The notes under the pieces are model-generated. The model ran no database searches, was not told where the DNA came from, and saw nothing but the letters and a program-made list of their open reading frames with translations. The translations under genes were made by a program, and so were the position numbers. DNA of 64,000 nt, taken from NCBI GenBank assembly GCA_903919715.1, contig CAIXJC010000012.1, forward strand, positions 144,062-208,061, given 5' to 3'. This document shows positions 46,362-55,777 of this stretch, piece after piece; the stretch's first letter is position 1, and every line of letters begins with the position of its first letter. The DNA is from an uncultured bacterium. Lineage in GTDB: Bacteria; Planctomycetota; Phycisphaerae; Phycisphaerales; SM1A02.

Positions 46362-46844
46362 ATGACGACCTCCGCACCCGACCACGCCATGGAAATGCTT
46401 GCCAAACTTGGACTTGCCCTACCCGTACCCCCAAAGCCAGTTGCCTCTTATGTGCCGTCGGTACGCACTGGAAATTTATTGATCGTAAGTGGCCAACTTC
46501 CATTTCGAGACGGGAAGTTGATCGCGACTGGGAAGGTCCCTTCGGTCGTTTCGGTCGAAGTGGCTCAAGAATGCGCGCGCCAGTGTGTTCTCAATGGGCT
46601 CGCCGTTGTAGCCGCAGAATCTGGAGGGTCATTGGCACACGTATCGCGAATCGTCCGGCTTGGCGTATTCGTAGCGTGCGATGACGGATTTTCCGATCAA
46701 CCGAAGGTCGCCAATGGGGCAAGCGATTTGTTACAGCAGATTTTTGGCGAGGCTGGGCGACACGCACGGGCGGCGGTTGGCACCAATGCGTTGCCGCTGA
46801 ATGCGTGCGTTGAAGTCGAAATGATGGTTGAACTTCGTTCGTAG
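46362..46844 (+). CDS. RidA/YjgF-family protein
   Basis: 160-residue member of the Rid family (enamine/imine deaminases and relatives). The stretch YVPSVRTGNLLIVSGQLPFRDGKLIATGKV and the later GVFVACDDGFSDQPKVANGASDLL ... AGRHARAAVGTNALPLNACVEVEM correspond to the longer, YjgH/Rid-like subgroup. The usual catalytic Arg is matched by Arg134 or a neighbour in the HARAAVGTN stretch. The ATG at 46362 gives a family-length protein. It is convergent with the kinase gene. Confidence 0.87.
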   Translation: MTTSAPDHAMEMLAKLGLALPVPPKPVASYVPSVRTGNLLIVSGQLPFRDGKLIATGKVPSVVSVEVAQECARQCVLNGLAVVAAESGGSLAHVSRIVRLGVFVACDDGFSDQPKVANGASDLLQQIFGEAGRHARAAVGTNALPLNACVEVEMMVELRS

Positions 46845-46878
46845 AGTTCGTGGATTTGGCGGGTTCGAACCGCTTTGC

Positions 46879-48207
46879 TTACTTCTTCAAAATAAGAAGT
46901 AGGACGAGCAAGCCGCACAACGAGGCGAGTCCGACGATCAATCCGATTGCGAGACCAGATAGTTTTGGTGGAGTAGAACGGCTCGATTGCATTTCAGATT
47001 CGGCCTGCCCCTCAACTTCTGTGGCAATTCCCGCAAGATCCATCGCTCGATTGGCGTATCTCAACGGTTCGCCAGCGAGCGCAAGGTCGATATCTTCGAG
47101 TAATTCCTCTGCGTTCTGATATCGATCCCGCGGCGATTTCTTCAGCATCATCTCCACGATTTCTGCCGTTGATTGGGAGATGCCAGCTGCGACTTGGTCT
47201 GGTGGCGTCAACTCTTGCGAGAGATGATGTTGCATGACCTGTGTCGGGTTGACTCCTTGAAAGGGAACTTGACCAGTCAGCATGTGATAGAGCGTGGCGC
47301 CAAGACCGTAAATATCAGCGGGGGGGCCGAGTTCAATCGCACCACGAATCTGTTCAGGGCTGATGTAGTACGGGGTTCCAAATGCTTTATTCCGCTCCGC
47401 TTCGGCGGTTTTTTTGTCGCCCATTGCGCGTGCTAAACCAAGATCTGCGAGTTTGGCGACATTCCCCTTGGTCATCACGATGTTTTTGGGTTTGATGTCT
47501 CGATGAATGAACCCACGGGCATGAGCGTGCTTTAATGCACTCGCAACTTGTCGAGCAATGGTCAGTGCGTCACGTTCTTTCAACCGTTTGAATTTTACGA
47601 TCCGTTCGTACACGGTTTCGCCATCGACATATTCCATTACGAAATAGTGCTGTTCCCCAACTTGTCCGACATCGAATGCACCAACGATATTTGGGTCGGA
47701 AAGTTTCGCTGCCGCACGGCCTTCTTTGTAGAAGCGTTCGATGAATGAGGCATCGCCCGAATATCGGCGCGGAAGAATTTTGATTGCAACGAGCCGATCG
47801 AGGCTGGTTTGCTTTGCGAGATAAACCGAAGCCATTGCGCCAGCTCCGAGTTTGCGAATCATCTGATATCCCGGTATTCGCAGTACGGTTCGGTCACTTT
47901 CGGCTTCGGCGCGCAATCTCGCAAGTTGTCGCCGAGTGACAATTTGACCCTCGACGAGAATGTCGACGAACGCCTTGATCTGACCGGCGGGAGTGCGCAT
48001 CGCAGCGAATGCAGCGTCAACCTCTGCTTGGGTGGCGAGGCCTCGATCAACTACGAGACGTCCAATGACGGAATCTGAAGAACTGCCGCTTCGGGATCCT
48101 TCTGCATCGCCGCTTCCGCTGCCAGCGGAATCCGACGCAGATCCTCGTGGCGCCGAAGAATCGCCAGAGAGCGGAGTCGGGTTTGAAGTTGGTTCAGCGT
48201 CGGTCAC
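46879..48207 (-). CDS. Membrane-anchored Ser/Thr protein kinase
   Basis: 442 residues. A disordered Ser/Gly/Asp N-terminus (1-46) precedes two helical repeats (IGRLVVDRGLATQAEVDAAF at 48-67; VDILVEGQIVTRRQLARL at 81-98) like those at the start of several planctomycete kinases and of secretion ATPases. The Hanks kinase domain spans 110-385: glycine loop GAGAMASV, Lys143, catalytic loop HRDIKPKN (Asp237), DLG in place of DFG at 255-257, and FGTPYYISPEQ. A C-terminal helix (LAIGLIVGLASLCGLLVLLLIL) anchors it with almost nothing outside. GTG start. It is divergent from the glycosyltransferase gene. Confidence 0.93.
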   Translation of the reverse strand: MTDAEPTSNPTPLSGDSSAPRGSASDSAGSGSGDAEGSRSGSSSDSVIGRLVVDRGLATQAEVDAAFAAMRTPAGQIKAFVDILVEGQIVTRRQLARLRAEAESDRTVLRIPGYQMIRKLGAGAMASVYLAKQTSLDRLVAIKILPRRYSGDASFIERFYKEGRAAAKLSDPNIVGAFDVGQVGEQHYFVMEYVDGETVYERIVKFKRLKERDALTIARQVASALKHAHARGFIHRDIKPKNIVMTKGNVAKLADLGLARAMGDKKTAEAERNKAFGTPYYISPEQIRGAIELGPPADIYGLGATLYHMLTGQVPFQGVNPTQVMQHHLSQELTPPDQVAAGISQSTAEIVEMMLKKSPRDRYQNAEELLEDIDLALAGEPLRYANRAMDLAGIATEVEGQAESEMQSSRSTPPKLSGLAIGLIVGLASLCGLLVLLLILKK

Positions 48208-48272
48208 GTTGAGTTTGATCTTTGCAGAGAATCGAATTGTCGGATTTCACTATACTTCTCTTCGCTATTCAC

Positions 48273-49349
48273 ATGCGGACGGTTCCCCGGCGCATCCTCA
48301 TTGTGCGCCCAAGCGCGTTCGGCGACGTCTGCCGCACGGTTCCACTGCTTTGGTCGCTTCGCAAGACCTTTCCAAAGGCTGTTATTGACTGGATTGTCGA
48401 GGATGTTTGGTCTCCAGCGATCAGCGAGCACCCAGCGCTTGATGGAGTCATTAAGTTTCCAAAACGGGAATTCAGGGATTGTTGGCGGAGCCCGCGAATT
48501 GCACTCAAGACAATTCGATGGTTTTTACGACTCCGCCGTGGACGTTACGACCTCGTTATTGATGCGCAAGGGCTTGCTCGTAGCGGGCTTATGTCGTGGA
48601 TCACTGCGGCAAAGGTGCGTGTTGCAGATCGTTCTGGGCGGGAATTTTCATGGCTCGCCGCCACGAAACGTGTGACTCGCGTCGACGGATCTCACGTCGT
48701 TGACGCGATGTTGCGATTGGTTGCAGAAGTCGGAGTGCTTCCTATTACGGACATGCGCTTGATTGCGCCATCGGCTGATTTGGACTGGTGGCGCGAGGAA
48801 TCAGTGCGAAGGGGAATCACGGGGCCATTCGTTGTCTTGGCGACTACCAATGGTTGGGAAGGCAAGCGCTGGGTTGCAGGGCGGTGGGGAGAATTAATGC
48901 GTGAAGTCGTCGGCGATTTCGCGCGTTGCGCAATTCAAGATGTCGTATTGATCGGCGCACCAGGAGAAGAAGATCAAGTTACGGAACTCTTTCAGGATGT
49001 CTCGAAGATTCCATTATTGCACGTTCATAATTTGGTCGGATCGACCACTGTTGGCGGGACGATGGCGGTGATTCAAAGTGCGTCGCTCGTCGTTGCACTC
49101 GACTCTGCGCCGGCGCATTTGGCTGTTGGATTTGGTGTTCCCCTCGTCGCACTTTATGGTGCGACCCAGCCCGCAGTCGATGGCCCGTATCAGGCGCAAG
49201 CGTGGTGTCTTCACGGTGGGCGTGGTGAAGAACTTGGGAGGCATGATTACCGCGACCCGCGAAAGGGTTGCCAAATGATGGAGCGAATCACAACACAGGA
49301 AGTCGTCGAGCTTGTGCGCAAGCGCCTCGATGGTGGAGGGCGATCATGA
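48273..49349 (+). CDS. Family 9 glycosyltransferase (ADP-heptose:LPS heptosyltransferase-like)
   Basis: 358 residues with the GT9 pattern: RRILIVRPSAFGDVCRTVPLLWSLRKTFP at the start, DLVIDAQGLARSGLMSW, ATTNGWEGKRWVAGRWGEL, and the acceptor/donor end SASLVVALDSAPAHLAVGFGVPLVALYGAT. It likely transfers heptose to the inner core of lipopolysaccharide at the cytoplasmic side of the inner membrane. The gene product of hldE further down the operon would help supply the ADP-heptose. Overlaps maf by four bases (ATGA). Start 48273 gives the family N-terminus. Confidence 0.9.
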   Translation: MRTVPRRILIVRPSAFGDVCRTVPLLWSLRKTFPKAVIDWIVEDVWSPAISEHPALDGVIKFPKREFRDCWRSPRIALKTIRWFLRLRRGRYDLVIDAQGLARSGLMSWITAAKVRVADRSGREFSWLAATKRVTRVDGSHVVDAMLRLVAEVGVLPITDMRLIAPSADLDWWREESVRRGITGPFVVLATTNGWEGKRWVAGRWGELMREVVGDFARCAIQDVVLIGAPGEEDQVTELFQDVSKIPLLHVHNLVGSTTVGGTMAVIQSASLVVALDSAPAHLAVGFGVPLVALYGATQPAVDGPYQAQAWCLHGGRGEELGRHDYRDPRKGCQMMERITTQEVVELVRKRLDGGGRS

Positions 49350-49966
49350 GTGGGTCACTCGTGTTGGCGAGTACGAGTGCGCGCCGCCGCGCGATGTTGT
49401 CCGCTGCGGGTTTCGATGCCATCTCGATCTCTCCATTCGTTGATGACGGCGGCCTCGCTGTGCGCGCCGATCACGCAGCGGAAGATTGTTGCGCATTAGC
49501 CTGGTTTAAAGGTGCGCAGATCATGAATGATTTGGTCCGATTGAAGTCGCATGCGCCGAGTGCGCGTTTCATTTTGTCGGCCGATACCGTCTGCGTATTA
49601 GGCAGCCGAGTGCTGGGAAAGCCGCGCGATGTCGACCATGCTCGACACATGCTTGAATCCGCTCGCGATCAAAGTCAACGTGTCGTCACGGGCGTTTGCA
49701 TCATTGGTATCGCAGAGAAATCACGGGACATGTTGGCGGACTCTTCTGAAGTTCGATTTGGTGCAATTTCAGATCGCCAGATGGATGAGCATCTCGAGCA
49801 GGGAGGATGGATCGGCCGAGCGGGTGGATACAACCTCGAGGAACTTGTGGCGGCGGGATGGCCTGTCGAGTGGAGCGGAGATCAGTCCACAGTGACTGGC
49901 CTTCCGATGCAATTGCTGACGCCGATTCTCAAGCGCCTCCTCGGAGGTAGGGTGGTGGGACCTTGA
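49346..49966 (+). CDS. maf: Maf-like nucleoside triphosphate pyrophosphatase
   Basis: 206-residue Maf/YhdE-family enzyme acting on modified or non-canonical nucleotides. Motifs: LVLASTSARRRAMLSAAGF, the catalytic FILSADTVCVLGSRVLGKP, and GWIGRAGGYNLEEL. It is embedded between lipopolysaccharide genes by overlapping starts; this is unlikely to be a functional link. Standard length. Confidence 0.92.
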   Translation: MSGSLVLASTSARRRAMLSAAGFDAISISPFVDDGGLAVRADHAAEDCCALAWFKGAQIMNDLVRLKSHAPSARFILSADTVCVLGSRVLGKPRDVDHARHMLESARDQSQRVVTGVCIIGIAEKSRDMLADSSEVRFGAISDRQMDEHLEQGGWIGRAGGYNLEELVAAGWPVEWSGDQSTVTGLPMQLLTPILKRLLGGRVVGP

Positions 49967-50982
49967 CCAATGGAGACTTCATCCTTCCTTTATGGTGTTC
50001 ACCTGCGGCGCGCATTGCATCGAAAGCGTACGGAGCCATTGTTGAGTCGCGGAATGCTCGGCGTGACCGAGGTCTGGGAGTTCGATCCGTGGATCGACCT
50101 GTTATCTCGATTGGAAACATTGTTGCTGGTGGAACTGGAAAGAGTCCCATGGTCCGCTGGGTTGCGCAGTGGGCGCTTGATCGCAAAGTGTTACCGCTGA
50201 TCGCACTTCGTGGATATCGAAGTCATGAGGGACAATCAGATGAGGCAATGGAACACCAATCGCTCTTGCCTGAAACTCGAATTGCTGTCGGCGCAGATCG
50301 GCATCAAACGATTCGTGCGGCAGTCGCACGCGACCCATCGATTGGTGTCGTGATTTTGGACGACGGATTTCAGCATCGGGCACTTGCGCGGGAACTCGAT
50401 GTTGTCTTGGTTGATGCGGCCCGGTCGCAACTTCAAGGCGAACTGCTTCCGCTTGGATGGTTGCGCGAACCTCCGAAGAATCTCGCACGCGCGAGTGGAG
50501 TCATTGTGACGCATGCACATCAATTTGATTCAGCGCTCGATCAACAAATTCGATCGTTGCATGGTCGATCACCGCTTGCATGGTGCGATCACATTTGGGA
50601 TGGCTTGCAGGTTCGTGTCGGGGATGAAACGACGGTGGAGTCAAACGAATGGTTGCGGGGACGGCGCATCGCAGTGTGGGCAGGAATCGGTCAGCCAGAC
50701 GCTTTCGTGGCTCAACTCAGGTCATTTGGCGCCGAGATCGTCGACGTTGCGGCGCTCCGCGATCATGCGAGATATGGAAGTACGACTGTCGCACGATTGA
50801 CTCAGGAGGCGCATGCTGCGGGTGCCACGGCGATTGCGACCACGGGGAAGGATTGGGTAAAAGTCGCCGTCGATGCAGTTGGAATGGGCCTCCCACTGAT
50901 TGTCCCCCGACTTCGATTGAAGTTTATCGCCGGCGAAGATGCATTTCGGGAAGTTCTCGAGAAGAGCGTTCCGAGGCGGTAG
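49963..50982 (+). CDS. lpxK: Tetraacyldisaccharide 4'-kinase
   Basis: 339-residue lipid A kinase that adds the 4'-phosphate to the disaccharide precursor. The P-loop is seen in SIGNIVAGGTGKSPMVRWV; LRGYRSH, ILDDGFQHRALARELDVVLVDA and LLPLGWLREPP are LpxK signatures. A TTG at 49963 overlapping the maf stop is the best start, since it gives the family leader (FILPLWCSPAARIASKAYGAI) that contacts the membrane. Presence of lpxK shows that the organism makes lipid A. Confidence 0.95.
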   Translation: MTNGDFILPLWCSPAARIASKAYGAIVESRNARRDRGLGVRSVDRPVISIGNIVAGGTGKSPMVRWVAQWALDRKVLPLIALRGYRSHEGQSDEAMEHQSLLPETRIAVGADRHQTIRAAVARDPSIGVVILDDGFQHRALARELDVVLVDAARSQLQGELLPLGWLREPPKNLARASGVIVTHAHQFDSALDQQIRSLHGRSPLAWCDHIWDGLQVRVGDETTVESNEWLRGRRIAVWAGIGQPDAFVAQLRSFGAEIVDVAALRDHARYGSTTVARLTQEAHAAGATAIATTGKDWVKVAVDAVGMGLPLIVPRLRLKFIAGEDAFREVLEKSVPRR

Positions 50983-50992
50983 TCTGTTGTTC

Positions 50993-52525
50993 ATGATTCT
51001 GATGGAAGACCGTGTGCTCGATCGAGTTCGAGCTTGGAAGCCCTTTCGCCTTTTAGTGGTGGGGGATTTTATGTTGGACCAAGCGCTCGCCGGTGATGCC
51101 GAGAGGTTGAGCCCCGATGCTCCAGTACCGGTGTTGGCCGTTCGTGACCCGCTTGCCACAACTGATACGGCTGGAGGCGCTGGCAACGTTGCCGTTTTCG
51201 CGGCGGCGATCGGCGGCACGGTCGAGTGCGTTGGAGTGGTCGGTGACGATCACGAAGGGCGCTTGCTGCGCAAGACGCTTGAAAATGGAAAATGTGGAAC
51301 GGAAGGGTTGATCATTGATCCGACTCGTCCAACGACGACGAAACGCAGTCTCATCGGGCGAGCGCAGCACCGGCATCCACAGAAGATGTTCCGAATCGAT
51401 GTGGAATCGCGAGAGCCATTGGCGGTTTCGATCCAAGCAAAATTGCTTGATGAGATTTCTAAACGATTGAATTCATGTGATGTTGTATGTATTGAGGATT
51501 ACACGAAGGGCGTTTGCACTCCCGCTCTGTGCGCGAAATTGATAGAGCTTTGCCGTTCGAAAAAGATTCCCGTTTTGGTGGATCCTGCTGCGATCAATGA
51601 TTATTCGCGTTATCGCGGAGCAACGGTGATTACGCCCAATCGTTCCGAAGCAGAAAAGGCAACAGGGCGCACAATTGATCCAGCGAATGTCGTTGCCGCA
51701 TCTCGGGAGATGGCAAGCGAAATGCTCAAGACGCTTGCGCTGGATGCTGTTGTCATTACGCTCGATCGATATGGCGCAGTCTTAGAAGTCAGTGGATCAC
51801 CATCGATTCATTTGCCAACGATTGTTCGTCAGGTCTATGACGTCGCAGGAGCAGGCGACATGGTCTTGGCGGTTCTGGCCGGTGCGGTTGCCAATGGGAT
51901 GCCTTGGCCGGAAGCGGTCACGCTGGCAAATATTGCTGCGGGCATGGAGGTCGAAGTCTTCGGCGTGCGCGCATTTTCCATCGCGGAGATTCAGGCGCAA
52001 CTCATTCGGATCGCACATGCTTCTATGGGGAAGATTAGATCGCGCGAAGATCTCTTGGTGGAAATCGCAGCGCACCGCAGCGCTGGCCGAACCATCGTGA
52101 TGACGAATGGCTGTTTTGATGTCCTTCATGCGGGGCACGTCGGATATTTGCGAGAGGCGAAATCTCTTGGCGACATTCTGGTTGTCGGTGTGAACTGCGA
52201 TGCGCAAGTTCGTTCGCTCAAAGGTTCTGACCGTCCGATCTATTGCGAGACGGATCGTGCTGAACTTCTCGGTGAGTTGACCTCGGTCGATTACATCACG
52301 ATCTTCGAAGAACCAACCGCAACTGAACTACTTCGAGCGGTGATCCCGGACGTGTATGTCAAGGGCGGAGATTATGAGAGTAAAGAGATCACGGAATCGG
52401 GCGTTGTCAAGGAACTTGGCATAAAATTATCACTTGTTGCTCATCGCCCTGGTTTGTCCACGACTTCCGTGGTCGATCGTGTGCGTGCGCAGTTTGTAAA
52501 CGGTGGAAATGTCTCCGCTTCTTGA
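50993..52525 (+). CDS. hldE: Bifunctional heptose-7-phosphate kinase / heptose-1-phosphate adenylyltransferase
   Basis: 510 residues, two domains. The N-terminal PfkB-type kinase (1-330) carries the GDFMLDQALAGDAERLSPDAPVPVL start, TAGGAGNVA and the catalytic DVAGAGDMVLA. The C-terminal nucleotidyltransferase (355-500) carries TNGCFDVLHAGHVGYLREA (HxGH) and VKGGDYES. It makes ADP-activated heptose for the lipopolysaccharide core. ATG 50993 lies ten bases after lpxK; 51002 is an alternative. Fused form, as in E. coli. Confidence 0.96.
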   Translation: MILMEDRVLDRVRAWKPFRLLVVGDFMLDQALAGDAERLSPDAPVPVLAVRDPLATTDTAGGAGNVAVFAAAIGGTVECVGVVGDDHEGRLLRKTLENGKCGTEGLIIDPTRPTTTKRSLIGRAQHRHPQKMFRIDVESREPLAVSIQAKLLDEISKRLNSCDVVCIEDYTKGVCTPALCAKLIELCRSKKIPVLVDPAAINDYSRYRGATVITPNRSEAEKATGRTIDPANVVAASREMASEMLKTLALDAVVITLDRYGAVLEVSGSPSIHLPTIVRQVYDVAGAGDMVLAVLAGAVANGMPWPEAVTLANIAAGMEVEVFGVRAFSIAEIQAQLIRIAHASMGKIRSREDLLVEIAAHRSAGRTIVMTNGCFDVLHAGHVGYLREAKSLGDILVVGVNCDAQVRSLKGSDRPIYCETDRAELLGELTSVDYITIFEEPTATELLRAVIPDVYVKGGDYESKEITESGVVKELGIKLSLVAHRPGLSTTSVVDRVRAQFVNGGNVSAS

Positions 52526-52533
52526 CCTACCTC

Positions 52534-52562
52534 TTGACTGCCCACCAGCAAAGAGTGATACT
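52534..52562 (+). promoter_or_regulatory. Sigma-70-type promoter for the HU-dnaB unit
   Basis: TTGACT (52534-52539) and GATACT (52557-52562) separated by 17 bases, beginning nine bases after the hldE stop codon. Predicted leader about 95 bases. The -10 resembles that of the promoter at 8370 (GATATT). Confidence 0.45.
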
Positions 52563-52663
52563 AGTGCGACTCGCAAGTAGAGCATCAAGACTTTTCGATG
52601 TGGGAATGATCGAGATGCGTCAGATTCTGAATTTTCGCCTTTGAAAACTCATGGGATATTGAA

Positions 52664-52978
52664 ATGTCGACCATAACAAAAAAAGATTTCGTCGATCGGA
52701 TTGCTGAGAAGACCGGGCAGAAGCGTGGCGAGGTCAAAGCCACTCTTCAGTTGTTTCTTGACGAGATGGTCGATGAATTAACAAATGGAAATCGACTCGA
52801 GTTTCGCGACTTTGGAGTTTTCGAAGTGCGCGAGCGAGCATCTCGAACTGCACAGAATCCCAAGACCCTTGAGCAGGTCATTGTTCCCGCGCGCAAGGCG
52901 GTGCGATTTAAGATTGGGCGCCTGATGCGAGAACGGATTGTCGGTGAGTCCGTTTCCCAAACGCTCGCTGCCCACTGA
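52664..52978 (+). CDS. HU/IHF-family DNA-binding protein
   Basis: 104-residue nucleoid protein: TKKDFVDRIAEKTGQKRGEVKATLQLFLDEM, the saddle strands LEFRDFGVFEVRERASRTAQNPKT, and the DNA arm ending PARKAVRFKIGRLMRERI. The NP(K) intercalation site is present as QNPKT. It overlaps dnaB by one base (TGATG), suggesting coupled translation. IHF or HU type cannot be decided. Confidence 0.95.
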   Translation: MSTITKKDFVDRIAEKTGQKRGEVKATLQLFLDEMVDELTNGNRLEFRDFGVFEVRERASRTAQNPKTLEQVIVPARKAVRFKIGRLMRERIVGESVSQTLAAH

Positions 52979-54468
52979 TGGCCAAGTCAAAGCGTCAGCC
53001 GAGTCAGGGCGATTCTGCGCCAAGAGTTGATCCTCAAGAGACGGCTCGGCTGCTGAAGGCGATGCCGCCGAATGCTCCCGAAGCGGAAATGGCATTGCTT
53101 GGGAGTATGTTGATTGAGCCCGGAGTCATCGGCGATGTCGTTGGAATCATTCGGGGCGGAGATGATTTTTTTCTCGATAAACACCGCACGATCTATATGA
53201 CGATGGTGGAGATCTACGATCGCACAGCATCCGTGGATGTCGTGCGATTGAACCAGCAATTGTCGGATCGCCAGGTACTGGAAGCGATCGGCGGGTTGGA
53301 TTATCTCGTTCAGTTGACCGAGGCTGTTCCAAGTGCGCAGTTCGCATGTGAGTACGCGAAGGCTGTTCGTGACAAGGCCACTTTGCGACAACTGATCGAT
53401 GCATCGAGTTCGACCGTTCATGATGCGTTTCACTCTGCAGATGAAGCGCAGGTGATATTGGAAATGGCTGAGCAGAAAATATTTTCCATCGCTCAGATGC
53501 GAGAGTCCACGCCATTCGCACATTTGCCAGATTTGCTTCGAGAAACCATGGAGAAACTCGAATCTCGTGATGGCACGGGCCTCACGGGATTGGCGTGCGG
53601 ATTCGAAGATATTGACGAGATGACAACGGGTCTTCAGCGCGGCGAAATGTTGATCGTTGCGGCTCGACCGTCTATGGGAAAGACGGCCCTCGCATTGAAT
53701 TTGATGGAAGGCGTCGCATTGGCTGGTCAGCCAGTCGCCATGTTCAGTTTGGAAATGGGTCGGCAGCAACTTGTCCAGCGACTGTTATGCGCGAAGGCCG
53801 GAGTCGATAGTCAACGCCTTCGTAAAGGCACATTGATGGCCGAAGATAATCGCCGACTGATGGCGGCATGTGATGCACTTCAGTCGTCCAAGATTTTCAT
53901 TGATGACACGCCTGGTCTGACGCTTCTACAGCTTCGATCGAAGGCTCGAAGAATGAAGGAAAAGTTCGACATCGGATGCGTCTTCATTGATTACCTTCAG
54001 TTGATGAGTTCTGGTTCTCGAAGCGAGAGCCGGCAGGTTGAAGTGAGCGAGATCAGCCGCGGCATCAAGGCGATGGCTCGCGAATTGGATGTACCTGTGG
54101 TGTGCCTCTCGCAGCTGAACCGTGCGGCCGAGCAGCGCGAGGGGCATCGTCCTCGCATGAGCGACCTTCGAGAATCGGGTTCGATCGAACAGGATGCCGA
54201 CGTGATCTTGATGCTCCACCGCGAGGAGTATTACCACCAGGGTGACTCCGAATGGTCTGAAGCCAATCTCGATAAAGTTGGAATGGCTGAACTGATCTTT
54301 GCGAAGCAGCGAAACGGACCAACCGGAGTAATCAAACTCATCTGGGATCAGAATTCGACATGTTTCCGTTCGTATTCGCCAATGACCCCAACCGCTGGAG
54401 TTGAGTATCGAAGTTTTGAACCACGCGGGGCGCGGTACGACGGCGGGCCCGACGATCTTCCAACTTGA
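52978..54468 (+). CDS. dnaB: Replicative DNA helicase DnaB
   Basis: 496-residue hexameric helicase of the replication fork. The N-terminal domain (PPNAPEAEMALLGSMLIEPGV) is followed by a linker and a RecA-type motor: Walker A ARPSMGKTALALN, Walker B VFIDYLQLMS, LSQLNRAAEQREGHRPRMSDLRESGSIEQDADVILMLHR and the arginine-finger region AKQRNGPTG. It has a longer N-terminus (about 25 residues) than E. coli DnaB. No intein or insertion is seen. Confidence 0.97.
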   Translation: MAKSKRQPSQGDSAPRVDPQETARLLKAMPPNAPEAEMALLGSMLIEPGVIGDVVGIIRGGDDFFLDKHRTIYMTMVEIYDRTASVDVVRLNQQLSDRQVLEAIGGLDYLVQLTEAVPSAQFACEYAKAVRDKATLRQLIDASSSTVHDAFHSADEAQVILEMAEQKIFSIAQMRESTPFAHLPDLLRETMEKLESRDGTGLTGLACGFEDIDEMTTGLQRGEMLIVAARPSMGKTALALNLMEGVALAGQPVAMFSLEMGRQQLVQRLLCAKAGVDSQRLRKGTLMAEDNRRLMAACDALQSSKIFIDDTPGLTLLQLRSKARRMKEKFDIGCVFIDYLQLMSSGSRSESRQVEVSEISRGIKAMARELDVPVVCLSQLNRAAEQREGHRPRMSDLRESGSIEQDADVILMLHREEYYHQGDSEWSEANLDKVGMAELIFAKQRNGPTGVIKLIWDQNSTCFRSYSPMTPTAGVEYRSFEPRGARYDGGPDDLPT

Positions 54469-54540
54469 TCGCTCGCCACCAGTGGGGTGCTTCGCCTTTC
54501 GTGCATTGTTATCGAGTCCGCCCGTAGACTCTCGCATTCA

Positions 54541-55116
54541 ATGACAGAGGGTCAGGACGACCGTATTGCACAGTGGCTCGCTGAGGCAGCCCGAGGCGAC
54601 GAGAACGCATGGCGTTGTCTTGTGTCGGAGTTTTCTCCGCGAATATTCGGTCTCCTGAGATCGCAGTGTAAAGACTCAGAACTTGCTGAAGAATTGACCC
54701 AGTCCGTCTTTGTGACGCTCGCCGAGAAGTTGTCTCAATACACAGAGCAGGGGCAATTCGAGCCGTGGATCTTTCGAGTTGCAACCAATCGGCTCCGCGA
54801 CGAAATGCGCAGGCGCACGCGGCATGCGAAGCCAACTCCGCAGGAATCATTGGTCGAACTTGAGGGTCCACGAGGAGAATCAGGAGGTTATAGGACGATT
54901 GATCCTGTCCAAGTTCAGGATCTTGAGAATGCGATGGACGAATTGTCTCGGTCGGACCGCGAGATCGTTGACTTGCGGCACACGGGGGGGCTAAGTTTCA
55001 AACAGATTGCTGATTTGCTTGGGGAGCCTGTCGGGACTCTCTTGGCAAGGCATCACCGTGCGCTCGCTCGGCTTCGTGAATCGATGGAGCGGTTCGAAAA
55101 AAGAAGGGGCAATTGA
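54541..55116 (+). CDS. ECF-type RNA polymerase sigma factor
   Basis: 191 residues. Region 2 (AWRCLVSEFSPRIFGLLRSQCKDSELAEELTQSVFVTLAEKL) and region 4 (ELSRSDREIVDLRHTGGLSFKQIADLLGEPVGTLLARHHRALARLRE) with little between, typical of ECF sigma factors. The ATG at 54541 gives the usual short N-terminus. It is followed at 14 bases by a single-span membrane protein that could be its anti-sigma factor, and then by an exported protein, forming a candidate three-part stress-sensing unit. Confidence 0.93.
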   Translation: MTEGQDDRIAQWLAEAARGDENAWRCLVSEFSPRIFGLLRSQCKDSELAEELTQSVFVTLAEKLSQYTEQGQFEPWIFRVATNRLRDEMRRRTRHAKPTPQESLVELEGPRGESGGYRTIDPVQVQDLENAMDELSRSDREIVDLRHTGGLSFKQIADLLGEPVGTLLARHHRALARLRESMERFEKRRGN

Positions 55117-55129
55117 TGCAATTGATCAC

Positions 55130-55672
55130 ATGGCGGGGCGTTCTCCTCGCAACATGATGGGTGATTTCACACCACAATCTCATTCCGGCAACCATTCAGA
55201 TCCCTCGGAAGGTTTAGCGCACGCCGATTCGGCGCTGGAGTCGCTTTTGAATGTGCGAGGGCAATCGATTCGCAGTCGCAGCGGGATGAACGAGCGTGTG
55301 ATCAGTGCAACTCTGCCGCTCATCAGTCCTGCCTATTCGTTCAAGTTGAACGCCGCGCGTCAAAGACGCGTGCGTTGGGGAATTGGATCAGCGATCGCAG
55401 CATCGTTGGTCGCGGCATTTGTGATCGTTCAGTTGCCAACGAATAAAAATGCAACCTCTGATGTCGTGGCTTCAACGGATCAGGGCGGAACGGTTGCGGA
55501 GCCTGTGCTAGTTTCGCTGCTCGCTGGAAGCGAAGTCATTTCTTCTGACGGAACAAGCGAATTTGTGATTGATCGTGCGAGCGCTATGCCGATTCTTCGA
55601 ACGCGAGACGCATCGTTTGGAGATCTCAATTCAGAAGTGCAATTGATTCTTGCTTCGGCATCTACCCAGTGA
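55130..55672 (+). CDS. Single-span membrane protein, possible anti-sigma factor
   Basis: 180 residues. A polar N-terminal part (HADSALESLLNVRGQSIRSRSGMNERVISATLPLI) is followed by one membrane helix (GSAIAASLVAAFVIVQL) and an outer part without recognisable domain. This topology, and its place straight after an ECF sigma gene, fit an anti-sigma factor, although the zinc-binding HxxxCxxC of the ZAS type is absent. Start uncertain: ATG at 55130 or at 55154/55157. Confidence 0.62.
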   Translation: MAGRSPRNMMGDFTPQSHSGNHSDPSEGLAHADSALESLLNVRGQSIRSRSGMNERVISATLPLISPAYSFKLNAARQRRVRWGIGSAIAASLVAAFVIVQLPTNKNATSDVVASTDQGGTVAEPVLVSLLAGSEVISSDGTSEFVIDRASAMPILRTRDASFGDLNSEVQLILASASTQ

Positions 55673-55777
55673 TGTTCGCTGTGTTTGTCATTTGTGTTTT
55701 TAATTTGTTGCATCCTCGGACCCGTACCCATTCCTAACTGGACCATCTTGATACCCATCCGCTCATATCGAAATACA

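Noticed and set aside
46858..46874. tRNA T-arm-like sequence (GGCGG-GTTCGAA-CCGCT) between ridA and the kinase gene
   Set aside because: No matching acceptor, D-arm or anticodon arm is found on either strand; the flanking bases are coding ends of the two convergent genes. A small hairpin between convergent genes is the simpler reading.
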